Below, one piece after another: positions 17,349 through 27,776 of a stretch of 64,000 nt of DNA (its first letter is position 1; each line of letters opens with the position of its first letter). Under the pieces are notes generated by a model. The model was not told the origin of the DNA, ran no database searches, and was given only the letters and a program-made list of their open reading frames with translations. The translations under genes and the position numbers were made by a program. Origin of the DNA: Thermoanaerobaculia bacterium (lineage in GTDB: Bacteria > Acidobacteriota > Thermoanaerobaculia > UBA5066); the NCBI GenBank assembly GCA_022071945.1, contig JAJVIN010000001.1:62001-126000 (forward strand), read 5' to 3'.

Positions 17349-18158
17349 ATGACAGAGACGGTTTCCCAAGCCGCGGGTAACCCTCCCGCCCCGGGGGCTG
17401 GCCCGCTGAAGCCCATTCGCCGCGGCCTCGGCCGCGGCGTTTACGTTCTCCCCACTCTGCTGACGCTCGGCAACGTTCTCTGCGGCTACCTGTCTCTGGA
17501 CTTGGCCCTGCGACGGGAGTTCTTCTGGGCCTCGGCCATCCTTTTCCTCGGAGGGGTGCTGGACGGTCTGGACGGACGGGTCGCCCGGTTGACGGGTGCC
17601 ACTTCCCCATTCGGCGAACAGCTCGACTCGCTGGCGGACGTCGTCTCGTTCGGCCTGGCCCCCTCATTCCTCGCCTACCGGTGGGCCCTCATCGAATTCG
17701 ACCGGGTTGGATTGGCGGTGTCTTTCCTGTTCCTCGTCTGTGGAGCCTGCCGGCTCGCCCGGTTCAACGTCATGGTGCACGTCGTGGACAAGCGCCATTT
17801 CGTGGGGCTCCCCATACCGGCCGCCGCGGGCGCCCTCGTGGGCCCCATATGGCTCCACCCCGATCCTCTTCCGAAAGTCGGCTTCGAGGTCGCGTACCTC
17901 GTCCTGTGCCTGATCCTCTCCTACTTCATGGTGTCGACCATCCGGTATCGCTCATTCAAGGAGTTGGACCTCAGGTCGAAAAAGTCGCCGCTCCTCGTGC
18001 CCGCCATCGGACTCGTCGTCGCGGCCATCTTCTACAAACCCCAGCTGACGCTGACTGTGCTTCTCTTCATCTACGCGGCGTCGGCCCCCGCGGCGAAGCT
18101 CTTCTCCTGGGTGAGCAAGCCCTTCTCCAATAAGCCGGGACCTGCGGAGGGGGCGTGA
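17349..18158 (+). CDS. pssA: CDP-diacylglycerol-serine O-phosphatidyltransferase
   Basis: Makes phosphatidylserine, the precursor of phosphatidylethanolamine, in the inner membrane. The 269-residue protein has several hydrophobic segments and the CDP-alcohol phosphotransferase signature DGLDGRVARLTGATSPFGEQ followed by LDSLAD, which supplies the metal-binding aspartates. PTLLTLGNVLCGYLSL precedes it, as in type II PssA. The last codons overlap the GTG start of the next gene (GTGA). Confidence 0.93.
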   Translation: MTETVSQAAGNPPAPGAGPLKPIRRGLGRGVYVLPTLLTLGNVLCGYLSLDLALRREFFWASAILFLGGVLDGLDGRVARLTGATSPFGEQLDSLADVVSFGLAPSFLAYRWALIEFDRVGLAVSFLFLVCGACRLARFNVMVHVVDKRHFVGLPIPAAAGALVGPIWLHPDPLPKVGFEVAYLVLCLILSYFMVSTIRYRSFKELDLRSKKSPLLVPAIGLVVAAIFYKPQLTLTVLLFIYAASAPAAKLFSWVSKPFSNKPGPAEGA

Positions 18159-19141
18159 GGTACCGCGAGCTGAGGATCGCCATCGTGGATCCTCTGACCC
18201 TCGTGGGACGGGACCTGCGGGAGCTTCTGAAACAGCGAGGGTTCCCAGCTTCCCGGACCCGGCTCTTCCATAGCGACCCCGGAGAGGGAGGCCAGGTCGC
18301 GGAAGATGACGGCGAGGCTGCCTTCATCCCGCCGATTCGCCCGGGCGACCTGGAGGACTCGCAGTTCGTCTTTCTCTGCGGCAAGCCGGCCCGGTCGGGC
18401 GCGGTCATGAAGGGACACGCGGAGGCCCACGGAACCTTCCTTTGCCTCGGCCCGGTCTCTTCGGCCGAGCTCGCGTGGGTGGGAGCCCCCCGTCCCGAGT
18501 CGCGACTCCAGCGGCTCCCCCATCCGATGTCCTATGTTCTCGCCGAGACGGTCCGGTCCCTGGGCAGCGTCTCGGGAATGGAATCACTGACGGGGATCAG
18601 CGCCGTGATCGACCGGCCCGTGAGCGAAGTCGGCAAGGACGGTCTCGACGAGCTCTTTCAACAGGCGATCGCCCTGGCGTCCTTCAAGCCTCTGCCGAAG
18701 AAGTTGCTGGAGTTCCAGGCCGCCTTCAATGAGTTCTACCCTGACGATTCCGAAGAGTTCGATCGTCAGGTTGCCCAGGACTTCCAGGCGATGCTGCCGA
18801 AGAGCCCAGCACCCTCGGTGTTCTCGGCCCGGACGGGGATCTTTCACGGGCACCACCTCCGCCTCGAGCTGAGGTTCGGTGGTCCGGCCCCTTCGGCCGC
18901 GGACGCGCTCGAAGCCCTCTCGGCAAAGGACTCCGGGTTCGACGTCCGCGCTTATGATGACGGTGCCGGAGTGATCGACGCTGCCGGACAGGACGAGATC
19001 CTGGTGCTCAGGGCGAGCGCGATTCCCGGCAGCCTTCGCCTCGCACTCGCGTGCGACCACCTCAGAAGGCCTCTGGCCCTGCAAGCGGTGCGGCTGGCCG
19101 AGGAGATGGTGGCGGCGGCCGGGTTTCTGGCGGATGCCTGA
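18155..19141 (+). CDS. Aspartate-semialdehyde dehydrogenase-like protein (Usg-1 type), probably non-catalytic
   Basis: A 328-residue protein with the Asd fold. It has a Rossmann-like start (LRIAIVDPLTLVGRDLRELL) and a C-terminal dimerisation domain whose family segment reads SARTGIFHGHHLRLELRF. At the place of the catalytic NPNCsT it reads RLPHPMSYVLAET, so the active-site Cys is absent, as in Usg-1 paralogues. Role unknown. The GTG start overlaps the pssA stop, which implies coupled translation. The stop codon lies in the first unit of a tandem repeat. Confidence 0.82.
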   Translation: MRYRELRIAIVDPLTLVGRDLRELLKQRGFPASRTRLFHSDPGEGGQVAEDDGEAAFIPPIRPGDLEDSQFVFLCGKPARSGAVMKGHAEAHGTFLCLGPVSSAELAWVGAPRPESRLQRLPHPMSYVLAETVRSLGSVSGMESLTGISAVIDRPVSEVGKDGLDELFQQAIALASFKPLPKKLLEFQAAFNEFYPDDSEEFDRQVAQDFQAMLPKSPAPSVFSARTGIFHGHHLRLELRFGGPAPSAADALEALSAKDSGFDVRAYDDGAGVIDAAGQDEILVLRASAIPGSLRLALACDHLRRPLALQAVRLAEEMVAAAGFLADA

Positions 19142-19196
19142 CCCTCAGGATGCCTGACCCTCAGGATGCCTGACCCTCAGGATGCCTGACCTCAGG
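19133..19196. repeat. Four tandem 16-bp repeats between convergent stops
   Basis: The unit GATGCCTGACCCTCAG is repeated at 19133, 19149 and 19165, with a fourth copy at 19181 lacking one C. Each unit junction can form CCTGA-CCC-TCAGG, a 5-bp hairpin with a 3-nt loop. The array contains the stop codon of the Usg-like gene (first unit) and that of the convergent lipoprotein (fourth unit). It may act as a two-way terminator. Confidence 0.85.
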
Positions 19197-20673
19197 GAGC
19201 TCCGAGCCCCACCTCGAGTTCCTTGCCTTCCACAGTCCGGCCGTCCGTGAGCGTCAGCTGGTAGCTGAGGAACACCTTGGGGCGGCTGCCTGCGATGCGC
19301 AGGGCGCCCGTCTGATTCGCTTCGCCGGGAGCGAAGAAGTTCTCGTAGAGCTTCACCACCGTGGCCCTTCCGAACGTCGCGGCCCGCGAATTCGGGGCGG
19401 CCGACTCGAGGATCTCGAAGCGGTCGAAGTCGCCCGCGGAAACTCCGGCGACGACGCCCCCCTCGACCCGTATCCTGACGAAGTTGCTCAGGCGCGACAG
19501 TCCCGTGGAAGCGACCGAGTCGTTCGTGACGGTCAGGACATAGGAGACCTCGTTGCCCCTCGATCCCGACTTGGCCGCCGAGACGTTCAGGACGGGGTCG
19601 ATCACGCTGCCCGAGAGGAGCGTCCTGAGGGTGCCGAAGTGGATGAGGTGAGGATCCCGAGGGAGCCCCTCGATCAGAAACACACGGCCCGCAAGCTTCG
19701 TGTCTCCCCATTTCCGGGAGGCGCCGAGGAATCGAACCAGGTCCGCTATGACGAGGAAGCGGAACTGCGCGTACCCGCCATCCTGAGCGAGATTCGTCTT
19801 GTACGCGGGAAACCCTTCCCTGGGCTTGAAGTTGTAGACGGTGCCGGGGTCCGTGGAGAGCACCTGCCCGAAATCGAAGTCGAGATTCCGGTCTTCCGAA
19901 AGCGTGTCGATCTCCCCGTCCGGCATGCGCCGTCCGGTGACAGGCGCGGGAGAGCTTCCCGCGAAGCCGTACCCTCCCGGCACGAGCAGAAGACGGAACG
20001 GGACCGATATCGCCTTGGCCTCGGCTTCGGAGAGCTCGGGGGCGAGCTGATCTCCGGTCTCCGGCCGCCGGCCGAACGTGAGGATCAGCACCTCGTCCAC
20101 GGCGCCCTTGAGGGTCTCGATTGAAGCCGGAGGCGTGCCCGCCAGAAGCGTGATGGAGACGGGCAGGCCAGTCTTGCTCTTGAGGGCCTTCGCGGCGGCG
20201 GCCACCGTGGGGAGTTGAGCGGCTTGCGGGATCACGTGAATGTGGATTCCGGTCACCGTTCCCCACGACTTCGCCTCTTCCAGGGGCTGGGTCAGAGCAG
20301 CTCCGAGCCTCTCTCCCACGCCCTGTCCCTCGCCCGTCGCAAAGAGGCCCGAGGCCCCTTCTTCTCCCATCAAGACGAAGGAGACGGGCTGCGAGACGTG
20401 GTCGGGAGGCGGTGGCAAGGGCGTGACCTTCCCGCTGGCGGCCAGCGTGGCCCCGGCCAGGTAGAGGCGTCCCACCTTCATCGCGGCGAAGTCGGGCGCG
20501 AGCTCGGGAGGAATGACCGCGGGCGCCGTGACGATGAAGAGGGCATCGCCGGCGGCCTTCGAATCCGCCGCGCCGCCTCCCGCTGGCTTCTTCTTCCCGC
20601 AGGAGAGGAGAGCCGGGGAAAGGGCGAGGAGGATGGACAGGGCTGTGGCGCGAAACGGAGAGGCACTTCTCAT
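19192..20673 (-). CDS. Lipoprotein of unknown function
   Basis: A 493-residue protein with a type II signal peptide: ATALSILLALSPALLSC with the lipobox LLSC (Cys at about residue 25), then a GKKKPAGGG linker. It is therefore lipid-anchored in the envelope. The remainder looks like a globular beta-rich region plus a C-terminal Ig-like part (NEVSYVLTVTNDSVASTG, KVFLSYQLTLTDGRTVEG). No family recognised. The ATG overlaps the histidine kinase stop (ATGA), so it is translated together with the kinase and may be its sensory or effector partner. Confidence 0.75.
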   Translation of the reverse strand: MRSASPFRATALSILLALSPALLSCGKKKPAGGGAADSKAAGDALFIVTAPAVIPPELAPDFAAMKVGRLYLAGATLAASGKVTPLPPPPDHVSQPVSFVLMGEEGASGLFATGEGQGVGERLGAALTQPLEEAKSWGTVTGIHIHVIPQAAQLPTVAAAAKALKSKTGLPVSITLLAGTPPASIETLKGAVDEVLILTFGRRPETGDQLAPELSEAEAKAISVPFRLLLVPGGYGFAGSSPAPVTGRRMPDGEIDTLSEDRNLDFDFGQVLSTDPGTVYNFKPREGFPAYKTNLAQDGGYAQFRFLVIADLVRFLGASRKWGDTKLAGRVFLIEGLPRDPHLIHFGTLRTLLSGSVIDPVLNVSAAKSGSRGNEVSYVLTVTNDSVASTGLSRLSNFVRIRVEGGVVAGVSAGDFDRFEILESAAPNSRAATFGRATVVKLYENFFAPGEANQTGALRIAGSRPKVFLSYQLTLTDGRTVEGKELEVGLGAP

Positions 20674-23600
20674 CTGCTTGGTCCTTCAAAAATCATATCA
20701 ACGGCTGGCAGCCGGAATCCTATTCGGAGTCCGGAGGGGACTCTGGTCTCCGCGAAGACCTCTCCCCCGAGGCTCTCGACGGCCCTCCGGGTGGCGAACA
20801 GCCCCATCCCCGAGCCTCGCGACTTCGTGGAGAAGCCCGGCTCGAAGAGACGGCCCATGTCCTCGGGCTTCACTCCGGGTCCATCGTCCTCGCAGGCGAC
20901 GGCAATGGCCGGCTTGCCGGACCGCAAGCGGCTCCTTGCGACCGACAACGTGATCCTGCCCGGGACCTCCCCGAGCGCCTCGATGGAATTCTGGATGAAG
21001 TTCGCCACGGCGTCCCTCACGAGGCCTCCGTCCGTCAGGAGCTCGGGGAGGTCATCCGAGAGAACGAGAGAGATGTCTCGGCCCGTGATCCTGTAGTCAG
21101 CGGTGACCTCGGAGAGGAGGGTTGCGAGAGCGCCCGGCTCGATCGGCTGCACTTCTGCCGATCTGGGGTCCGACAGCCGTCCCAGACGCCCGATCCGCTC
21201 CGTGAGAATCGAGGCCTGTCTCAGGATCACGTCGACGGCGGATTCCAGCACGGGCGCAACGTCAGAGGGGAGCCGGCTCGCGTGCCTGAGGAGCCTCTCG
21301 GCGGCGAGCCGGATGGGGGTCAGGGGGTTCTTGATGTCGTGGGCCACCGCCCGGGCGGCATCGACCCACGCCGCTAGCCTTTCGGCTCGGAGAAGGTCCG
21401 TCAGATCCTCGAGGATCAAGACGGCTCGCGGCTCGAGTTCGTCCGGAGGGAGCGGCACCAGGACAGCCCGGAAGAGCCGCCCCTCTCCCCCGTTCTCCTT
21501 CACCCGTCCGATTCTCGCCCCGCCGGTCTTGGACTCTGAACGCAAGAAGGCGCGCAGCTCGGTCCACCTCTCCGAGGAGAGCCTCTCTTTCAGGTCAGAT
21601 CCGGGAAAGGACTCATCGGCCTGCGGATTGGCGAAGACGACGGCGCCATCGCTTCTGCGAAAAAGGAGAACCGCGGCCGTCAGCCGCGAGAGGAGGGTCA
21701 CCGCAGACTCGCGTTCGCGCGCCAGAAGCTCCGTGCGCTCCTGGATCTTCTGGGCCATTGCTGAGAAGGCCTCTGAGAGGCGTGCGAGCTCACGGATGTC
21801 GGCCCGCGCGAGGCTGGCGGGCTGGAACCCGTCCCCGAGCCGTTCCGCCGCCTCGACCAGGGACTCGACCGACGAGGAAAGGGAAAGAGCCGAGCGGCCG
21901 CCCAGTCCGAGCGCGGTCAGAGCGATGAGAAAGGCCGCGAGAATCAGCGCGTCGAAGGTCTCGCGGGTCGAGACGTCGATGGGGGCGACCGTGACCAGGG
22001 CCGTCAAGGTGGGCCGGGCGAGCAGGAGAGCGGCCTCGACGACCTCGAGGTCGCCCGCCCGTTGCCGCGCCGGCGCGACGCTCTCCGGACGCCCCTCGGC
22101 CAGTCCCGCCGCCACCCTGGGCGACAGCTGCCGTGAGGCGAGACCCGCCGTCACGGGCAACGCCCTCGACGCCGCGACGATCCGTCCCTCCTGGTAGAGC
22201 ATGAGGTCGGCTCCGAGAAAGGCGGACACCCGGTTCAGGTCGGCCGAGGATGGGATCGCCACAGCCGAGACGTCCAGGGCGCGTCGCGCCTCCTCCAGCA
22301 GGGTCAGCGCCTTTCGCGAGGCCTCCGCCTCCGTCTGGCGCTCGAGCGCGAACCGCATCGCCACCGCTCCCCCGAAAACCGGCACCGCCCCGGACAGCAA
22401 GAGAAGAGTGATGAGTCTCTGCTGGAAGGAACCCGGGCCTCCGAGACTGAATCGCAGGCGTTTCCAGGATCCCTTCGCGGCCTTCTGCCGGAAGGAAGCG
22501 GCGAGGACGGGAAAAAACCAGAGGGGCGAGGCGGCCAGCGCGGCCGCCAGCGCCGAGCCGAGGGAGGCCCCCGGTGTTGCTGCTGGCGCCGAGTACCCCG
22601 CGAACCCGAACGGCAGGCGTCTGACGAGAATCCGCTGCGTCTCGCCGGAGCGCCGTGTGTAGCCGCGAGCGATCCCCCACCTGCGTGCCTCGGAAAGGAG
22701 CGGCGCGGCCAGGTCTCCCGACTCTCCCTGGCCCGCGGGCCGCCCCGCGGCGTCGTAGTCGATCCGCTCCACGGGTACATCCCTCGGGCGCTCCCGGGCC
22801 AGGACGGCGGTCAACAGGGGATCGCGTTCGTTCGCCCTCGGATCGGGGAGCCTCGTCAGGGTTGCGGTGAACCCGCGAAGCGGGAGCTCGATCGGGACGA
22901 CCTGGGCCCGCCGCTCCGTTCCCGGCCGAAGCCTTCCGAAAGACGAGACGACTCGTCCCGCCATGTCGCGGACCGTCAGGACGTCCTCGAAGTTCCCCGG
23001 CCGCCGCTCAAGTCCTCGAACCCAGAGCGAGCGAGCGAGGTCCTCGGTCTGCGTCCTCTCGCCCGCCGGCAGCCACGGCTCACACGGCTCGCAGGCGACG
23101 AAATCCTGAACTTGAGATGTTCGGGCCAGGCCCGTGTCGGGCTCCAGTTCTCTCTCAACCTGGGCAAGGACCGCCTCCACTCTCTGCTGGCGACCCAGAG
23201 CGGACCCTGCCGCGATCAAGAGCGTCGTCGCGGCCAGGATCGCGCCCACTTCGAGCAGCCTCGAGAGGGTCGGCGCGGAGCCCTGAGGGAGAGGCTTCGA
23301 GCGGCCAAACGCCAGAATGAGCGCGGCCGTCACGGCGGCGAGAGCACAGAACGCCCACGAGCCACCCCTTGCCACGACCCCCGCTCCGCCCCCAGCCAGG
23401 AACAGCACCAGCCAGACCGTCCGGGCGTGCAGCGAGAGAGAGGCCAGCACCGTGGCGGCCCCCAGCGAGGCCGCGCACCCGAGGAGCACCAGTCCCGAGC
23501 GGACCAGGAAATGGGGAGTGGAAAGGGGAACAAGGTTGAGGCCCATGGCCAGGTCGGAGGGCGGCACCGTCAGCCAGAAGGCCGCGGCTGCGGGAAGCGC

Positions 23601-24571
23601 TGAAAACAAAAGCGCCACCGGGATCCCCAGCCAGACGAGTCCTCTTCGAGCTGGACGGGAACCGGAGAAACCCCTGCTGAAGGACACCACGGCCAGGAGC
23701 GACACCAGCCCGGTCGCCAGGGCGTCCCAAGGGGTTCCCACGAGGAGGGTGACGAGGAGGGGACCAGGCGACTCGCGGAAGATGTTCTGAAAGACACCGC
23801 TTCGCGTCACGGGCGAGCCCAGGAGAAGGATGAGGCGAAGCGTCAGGAGGAGGAGCCCCGGACTTCGGGAAGCTGGCAGGGCGGCCAGGAGTGCGAGCGA
23901 GGCCACGAGGACCGCCGCGAGCGCCCGCTTCCGGCCGATCTCCTCGGCCTCTTCCGATTCCTCGATGGGCTCCAGAAAGAGGCGAACGAGAGCCCCTGAA
24001 GATGCGGCTTCCCTGGCCCTTATCCGCAGTCTCGAGGTCACGAGCGGCCAGTTGAAGAACTCCTGCAGACCAGGCCTGAGGAGGCCCGTCGGATAAGTTC
24101 TCGAGATGAGGAGGGTCCCGCGGGGTTCGGTTCCGCTTTGATAGGTCTCGGTGTGGTAGACGGTGAAGCGAGTCGAGGAGAAGAGCGTGCCGGCCGGTTC
24201 GAGGCGCCAGGCCGCCTCGAGAGAGGGGACCTCACCCGCCCAGGCGACGGGGCGGCCCGCCGGGTCGAGAAACACTCCTCCCCATCCGTTGCCGGCTGGG
24301 AGTCCCTCTTCGAGAACCGAGAAGAGCTGTGAGGGGCGGAGCTCGCTCCCGCCTCCCTCGATGATCTCCACGAACCGCCGGCTCTTTCCGAGCTTGGAAA
24401 GCGCCCGGGCCATCCTTTCCGAGTCGTCTTCGAGCCCGGTTGCGATGGAGTCGAGGACCCGCTGGCGGTTCGCCGCCCGGCTTTCGGCCGAGACGGGTGC
24501 GAGCCTGAGGGCGACGGCCGAAACAGCCGCGGCCGCCGCCAGAAAGAGAAGAGACCGAAAGAGCCGGGAGC

Positions 24572-24575
<4 letters not shown>
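20670..24575 (-). CDS. Large NtrY-like membrane sensor histidine kinase
   Basis: A 1301-residue kinase. An N-terminal signal/anchor and an extracytoplasmic domain (residues 25-215) are followed by about eight membrane segments (215-460), a second periplasmic region, further membrane segments around 675-755 and 880-910, a HAMP segment, a PAS-like domain and the kinase core. The H-box is [17 protein letters not shown] (phospho-His near residue 1078), the N-box [10 protein letters not shown], then [14 protein letters not shown] and GSGMGLF. This is the NtrY/AtoS class. No response regulator is adjacent. The TTG start overlaps the hutU stop and the stop overlaps the lipoprotein start, so hutU, kinase and lipoprotein look like one translational unit. 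Confidence 0.88.
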
Positions 24576-26257
<1,682 letters not shown>

Positions 26258-26264
26258 GAAGAAA

Positions 26265-26270
26265 TGTTAG
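26265..26270 (-). promoter_or_regulatory. -10 box TAACAT for hutU
   Basis: On the minus strand TAACAT ends 7 nt before the hutU ATG, with no Shine-Dalgarno between. This fits leaderless transcription of the hutU-kinase-lipoprotein unit. Confidence 0.45.
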
Positions 26271-26303
26271 CTCTCGAGGGTCCGTCCCGGAAATCCAAGA
26301 AAA

Positions 26304-26322
26304 GTTAGCGCGTTGCGTTAAC
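26304..26322. promoter_or_regulatory. Upstream palindrome of the granule cluster; left copy of the flanking inverted repeat
   Basis: GTTAGCGCGTTGCGTTAAC is an imperfect palindrome 7 bp upstream of a TTGACA box. Its reverse complement matches the stretch at 33705-33723 in 17 of 19 positions. Its first 15 bases (GTTAGCGCGTTGCGT) recur there without error on the opposite strand. It also resembles the operator at 26337-26355. Confidence 0.6.
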
Positions 26323-26328
26323 TGGGTC

Positions 26329-26357
26329 TTGACAAAGATAACGCAGCGCGTTATCTT
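26329..26357 (+). promoter_or_regulatory. Promoter of the PhaR-like gene with embedded operator
   Basis: TTGACA (26329-26334) is a full -35 match, followed by a 17-nt spacer and TATCTT (26352-26357). GATAACGCAGCGCGTTATC (26337-26355) lies between and over the boxes; the arms extend to AAGATAACGC/GCGTTATCTT (26335-26357) with 10 perfect base pairs. A repressor bound there would block RNA polymerase, so autoregulation by the PhaR-type product is the simplest idea. Confidence 0.65.
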
Positions 26358-26376
26358 TCGTGTCCAGGAGATGGCC

Positions 26377-27069
26377 GTGAGACAAGTCGTACGCTACCGC
26401 AACCGAAAGCTCTACGAACCGGCGGAGCGCCGGTTTGTCACAATCCAGGATCTGGCGCGAAGCGTCGCGGCCGGAGAACCGGTCGAAGTCCGATCCGCCG
26501 AAACAGGGGAAGACCTCACCGCGAAAATCCTCTCCCGGGCGCTGGCGAGCGAGAGGAGCCCGATCCCGGCCTCGACCGATGCCCTGACGAAGCTCCTTCG
26601 GGCCAGCAGCGAGGCGGCGGAATCGGTCGCCGGGATGGTCGAGAAGGTGGCCGGACAGAAGGTCGCCGATTCGGTTCGACGCGCCTCTTCTCCCGAACGG
26701 CTCGCCGAGACGCTGGCTCCCCTGACCCGCCGGGTCGAGAACGCCCGCACCGATGTCGAGCGGATCGTGGCCGGTCTCGTCGGCCGGGGCCGCCTGACGT
26801 GGGAAGAGGGAGCGCGCCTGAAGGAGGACTTCGGGACGGTCTTCCACGAAAGCCTTCGCGACGTGCTCGACCGCGTCCGCGAACTGATGGTGCGGATCTC
26901 CCCGCAGACGACACCCGAGATTGCCCGTGAGATGGCAGACCTGAAAACCCGGATCGACCAGCTCGAGGCGCTGGCGGCCCGTTCTTTTGCCACCCCATCG
27001 GTTCCCGCCTCCAAACCACACCAGAACGGACGCCCTGCGTCCGGAACGAAAAGGAGAAAGACAGCATGA
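26377..27069 (+). CDS. PhaR-type polyhydroxyalkanoate synthesis regulator
   Basis: Residues 1-50 match the PHA accumulation regulator DNA-binding domain: VVRYRNRKLYEPAERRFVTI, QDLARSVAAGEPVEV and TGEDLTAKIL. In known systems PhaR represses phasin genes and is titrated away by PHA granules. The rest (residues 60-200) is helical and charged, with VDRVREL- and EMADLKTRIDQLEAL-type coiled segments. The start is chosen at GTG 26377 because AGGAG (26366-26370) is 6 nt upstream; the ATG at 26371 touches that site, and the TTG at 26329 is the -35 box. The stop overlaps the phasin start (ATGA). Confidence 0.87.
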   Translation: MRQVVRYRNRKLYEPAERRFVTIQDLARSVAAGEPVEVRSAETGEDLTAKILSRALASERSPIPASTDALTKLLRASSEAAESVAGMVEKVAGQKVADSVRRASSPERLAETLAPLTRRVENARTDVERIVAGLVGRGRLTWEEGARLKEDFGTVFHESLRDVLDRVRELMVRISPQTTPEIAREMADLKTRIDQLEALAARSFATPSVPASKPHQNGRPASGTKRRKTA

Positions 27070-27695
27070 CCACCTCGCGCAAGAAGACAGTGACCGCCGC
27101 GTCCCTTCCGGTTCCCGCCCCCTTCGAGAAGGCTCTGAAGACCGCCGCCGAGAAGGTGGAAGGCATCGCCCAGGAAACGAAGGACATGGCCGCCAAGGTC
27201 GAGCAGGGGTTCCGCTCCGCCGCGACGAACATGAAGAAGAAGGGCCAGAACCTCGCCAAGAACCCGAAGGGCTTCGTCGAGACGGTGGTCCGGGATGGCA
27301 AGACCATCTCCGCGTCCGTCAAGGAGAACGTCGAGAAGGTGCGTGACGAGATGTCCCGGGAAGCCACCCGAGTCGCCGAGGAAGTTTCCAAGCGTGTCTC
27401 GGCGGCCGTCGAGAAGGTCGTCGACAACTCCCTGCACCGTCTCAACGTGCCGACCCGCGACGAGCTCAGAATGCTCACCCACAAGGTCGACCTCCTGGCC
27501 AAGAAGATCGACATCCTGACCGGTGTTCCCAAGGCCGCCGTGAAGCCCGCGCCCAGGCCGGCCGCCAAGCCCGCTCCGCGCGTCGTGGCCAAGGCCCCCG
27601 CGAAGGCCGTCAAGGCTCCTGCGCGCAAGCCCAGGAAGCCCGCCGCCAAGCCCGAGGCCGCCGTCGTGGCGCCCGCGGCCGAGACCAAAGAGTAG
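27066..27695 (+). CDS. PhaF-like phasin with histone H1-like tail
   Basis: A 209-residue protein. The N-terminal about 130 residues are amphipathic helix (FEKALKTAAEKVEGIAQ, VKENVEKVRDEMSREATRVA). Residues 137-158, with LNVPTRDELRMLTHKVDLL, form the short coiled segment typical of PhaI/PhaF phasins. The C-terminal about 50 residues are Lys/Ala/Pro repeats (KPAPRPAAKPAPRVVAKAPA) like the DNA-binding tail of PhaF. Such proteins coat PHA granules and tie them to the nucleoid so that granules are shared at division. Coupled to the PhaR-like gene by a 4-nt overlap. Confidence 0.8.
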   Translation: MTTSRKKTVTAASLPVPAPFEKALKTAAEKVEGIAQETKDMAAKVEQGFRSAATNMKKKGQNLAKNPKGFVETVVRDGKTISASVKENVEKVRDEMSREATRVAEEVSKRVSAAVEKVVDNSLHRLNVPTRDELRMLTHKVDLLAKKIDILTGVPKAAVKPAPRPAAKPAPRVVAKAPAKAVKAPARKPRKPAAKPEAAVVAPAAETKE

Positions 27696-27716
27696 AATTC
27701 GTTCCCGGGGAACGTC

Positions 27717-27750
27717 GCGGCTGCCGTGGACCTTCGTCCGTGGCAGCCGC
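27717..27750 (+). terminator. Hairpin between phasin and patatin genes
   Basis: GCGGCTGCC pairs with GGCAGCCGC (9 bp) around an inner GGAC-CTTC-GTCC stem-loop with a GT/GT internal loop. It starts 22 nt after the phasin stop. No U-tract follows, so it may be an attenuator or an mRNA-stability element that lowers patatin expression relative to phasin. Confidence 0.5.
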
Positions 27751-27776
27751 TGTTCATTGGAGGGAGGGGGGACACC

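Noticed and set aside
19133-19196. CRISPR-like repeat
   Set aside because: The units are directly adjacent with no spacers, 16 bp long, and no cas gene is in the window.
26329-26376. TTG or ATG starts giving a longer PhaR-like protein
   Set aside because: The TTG is the first half of the TTGACA promoter box and the ATG at 26371 touches the Shine-Dalgarno site; GTG 26377 has proper spacing.
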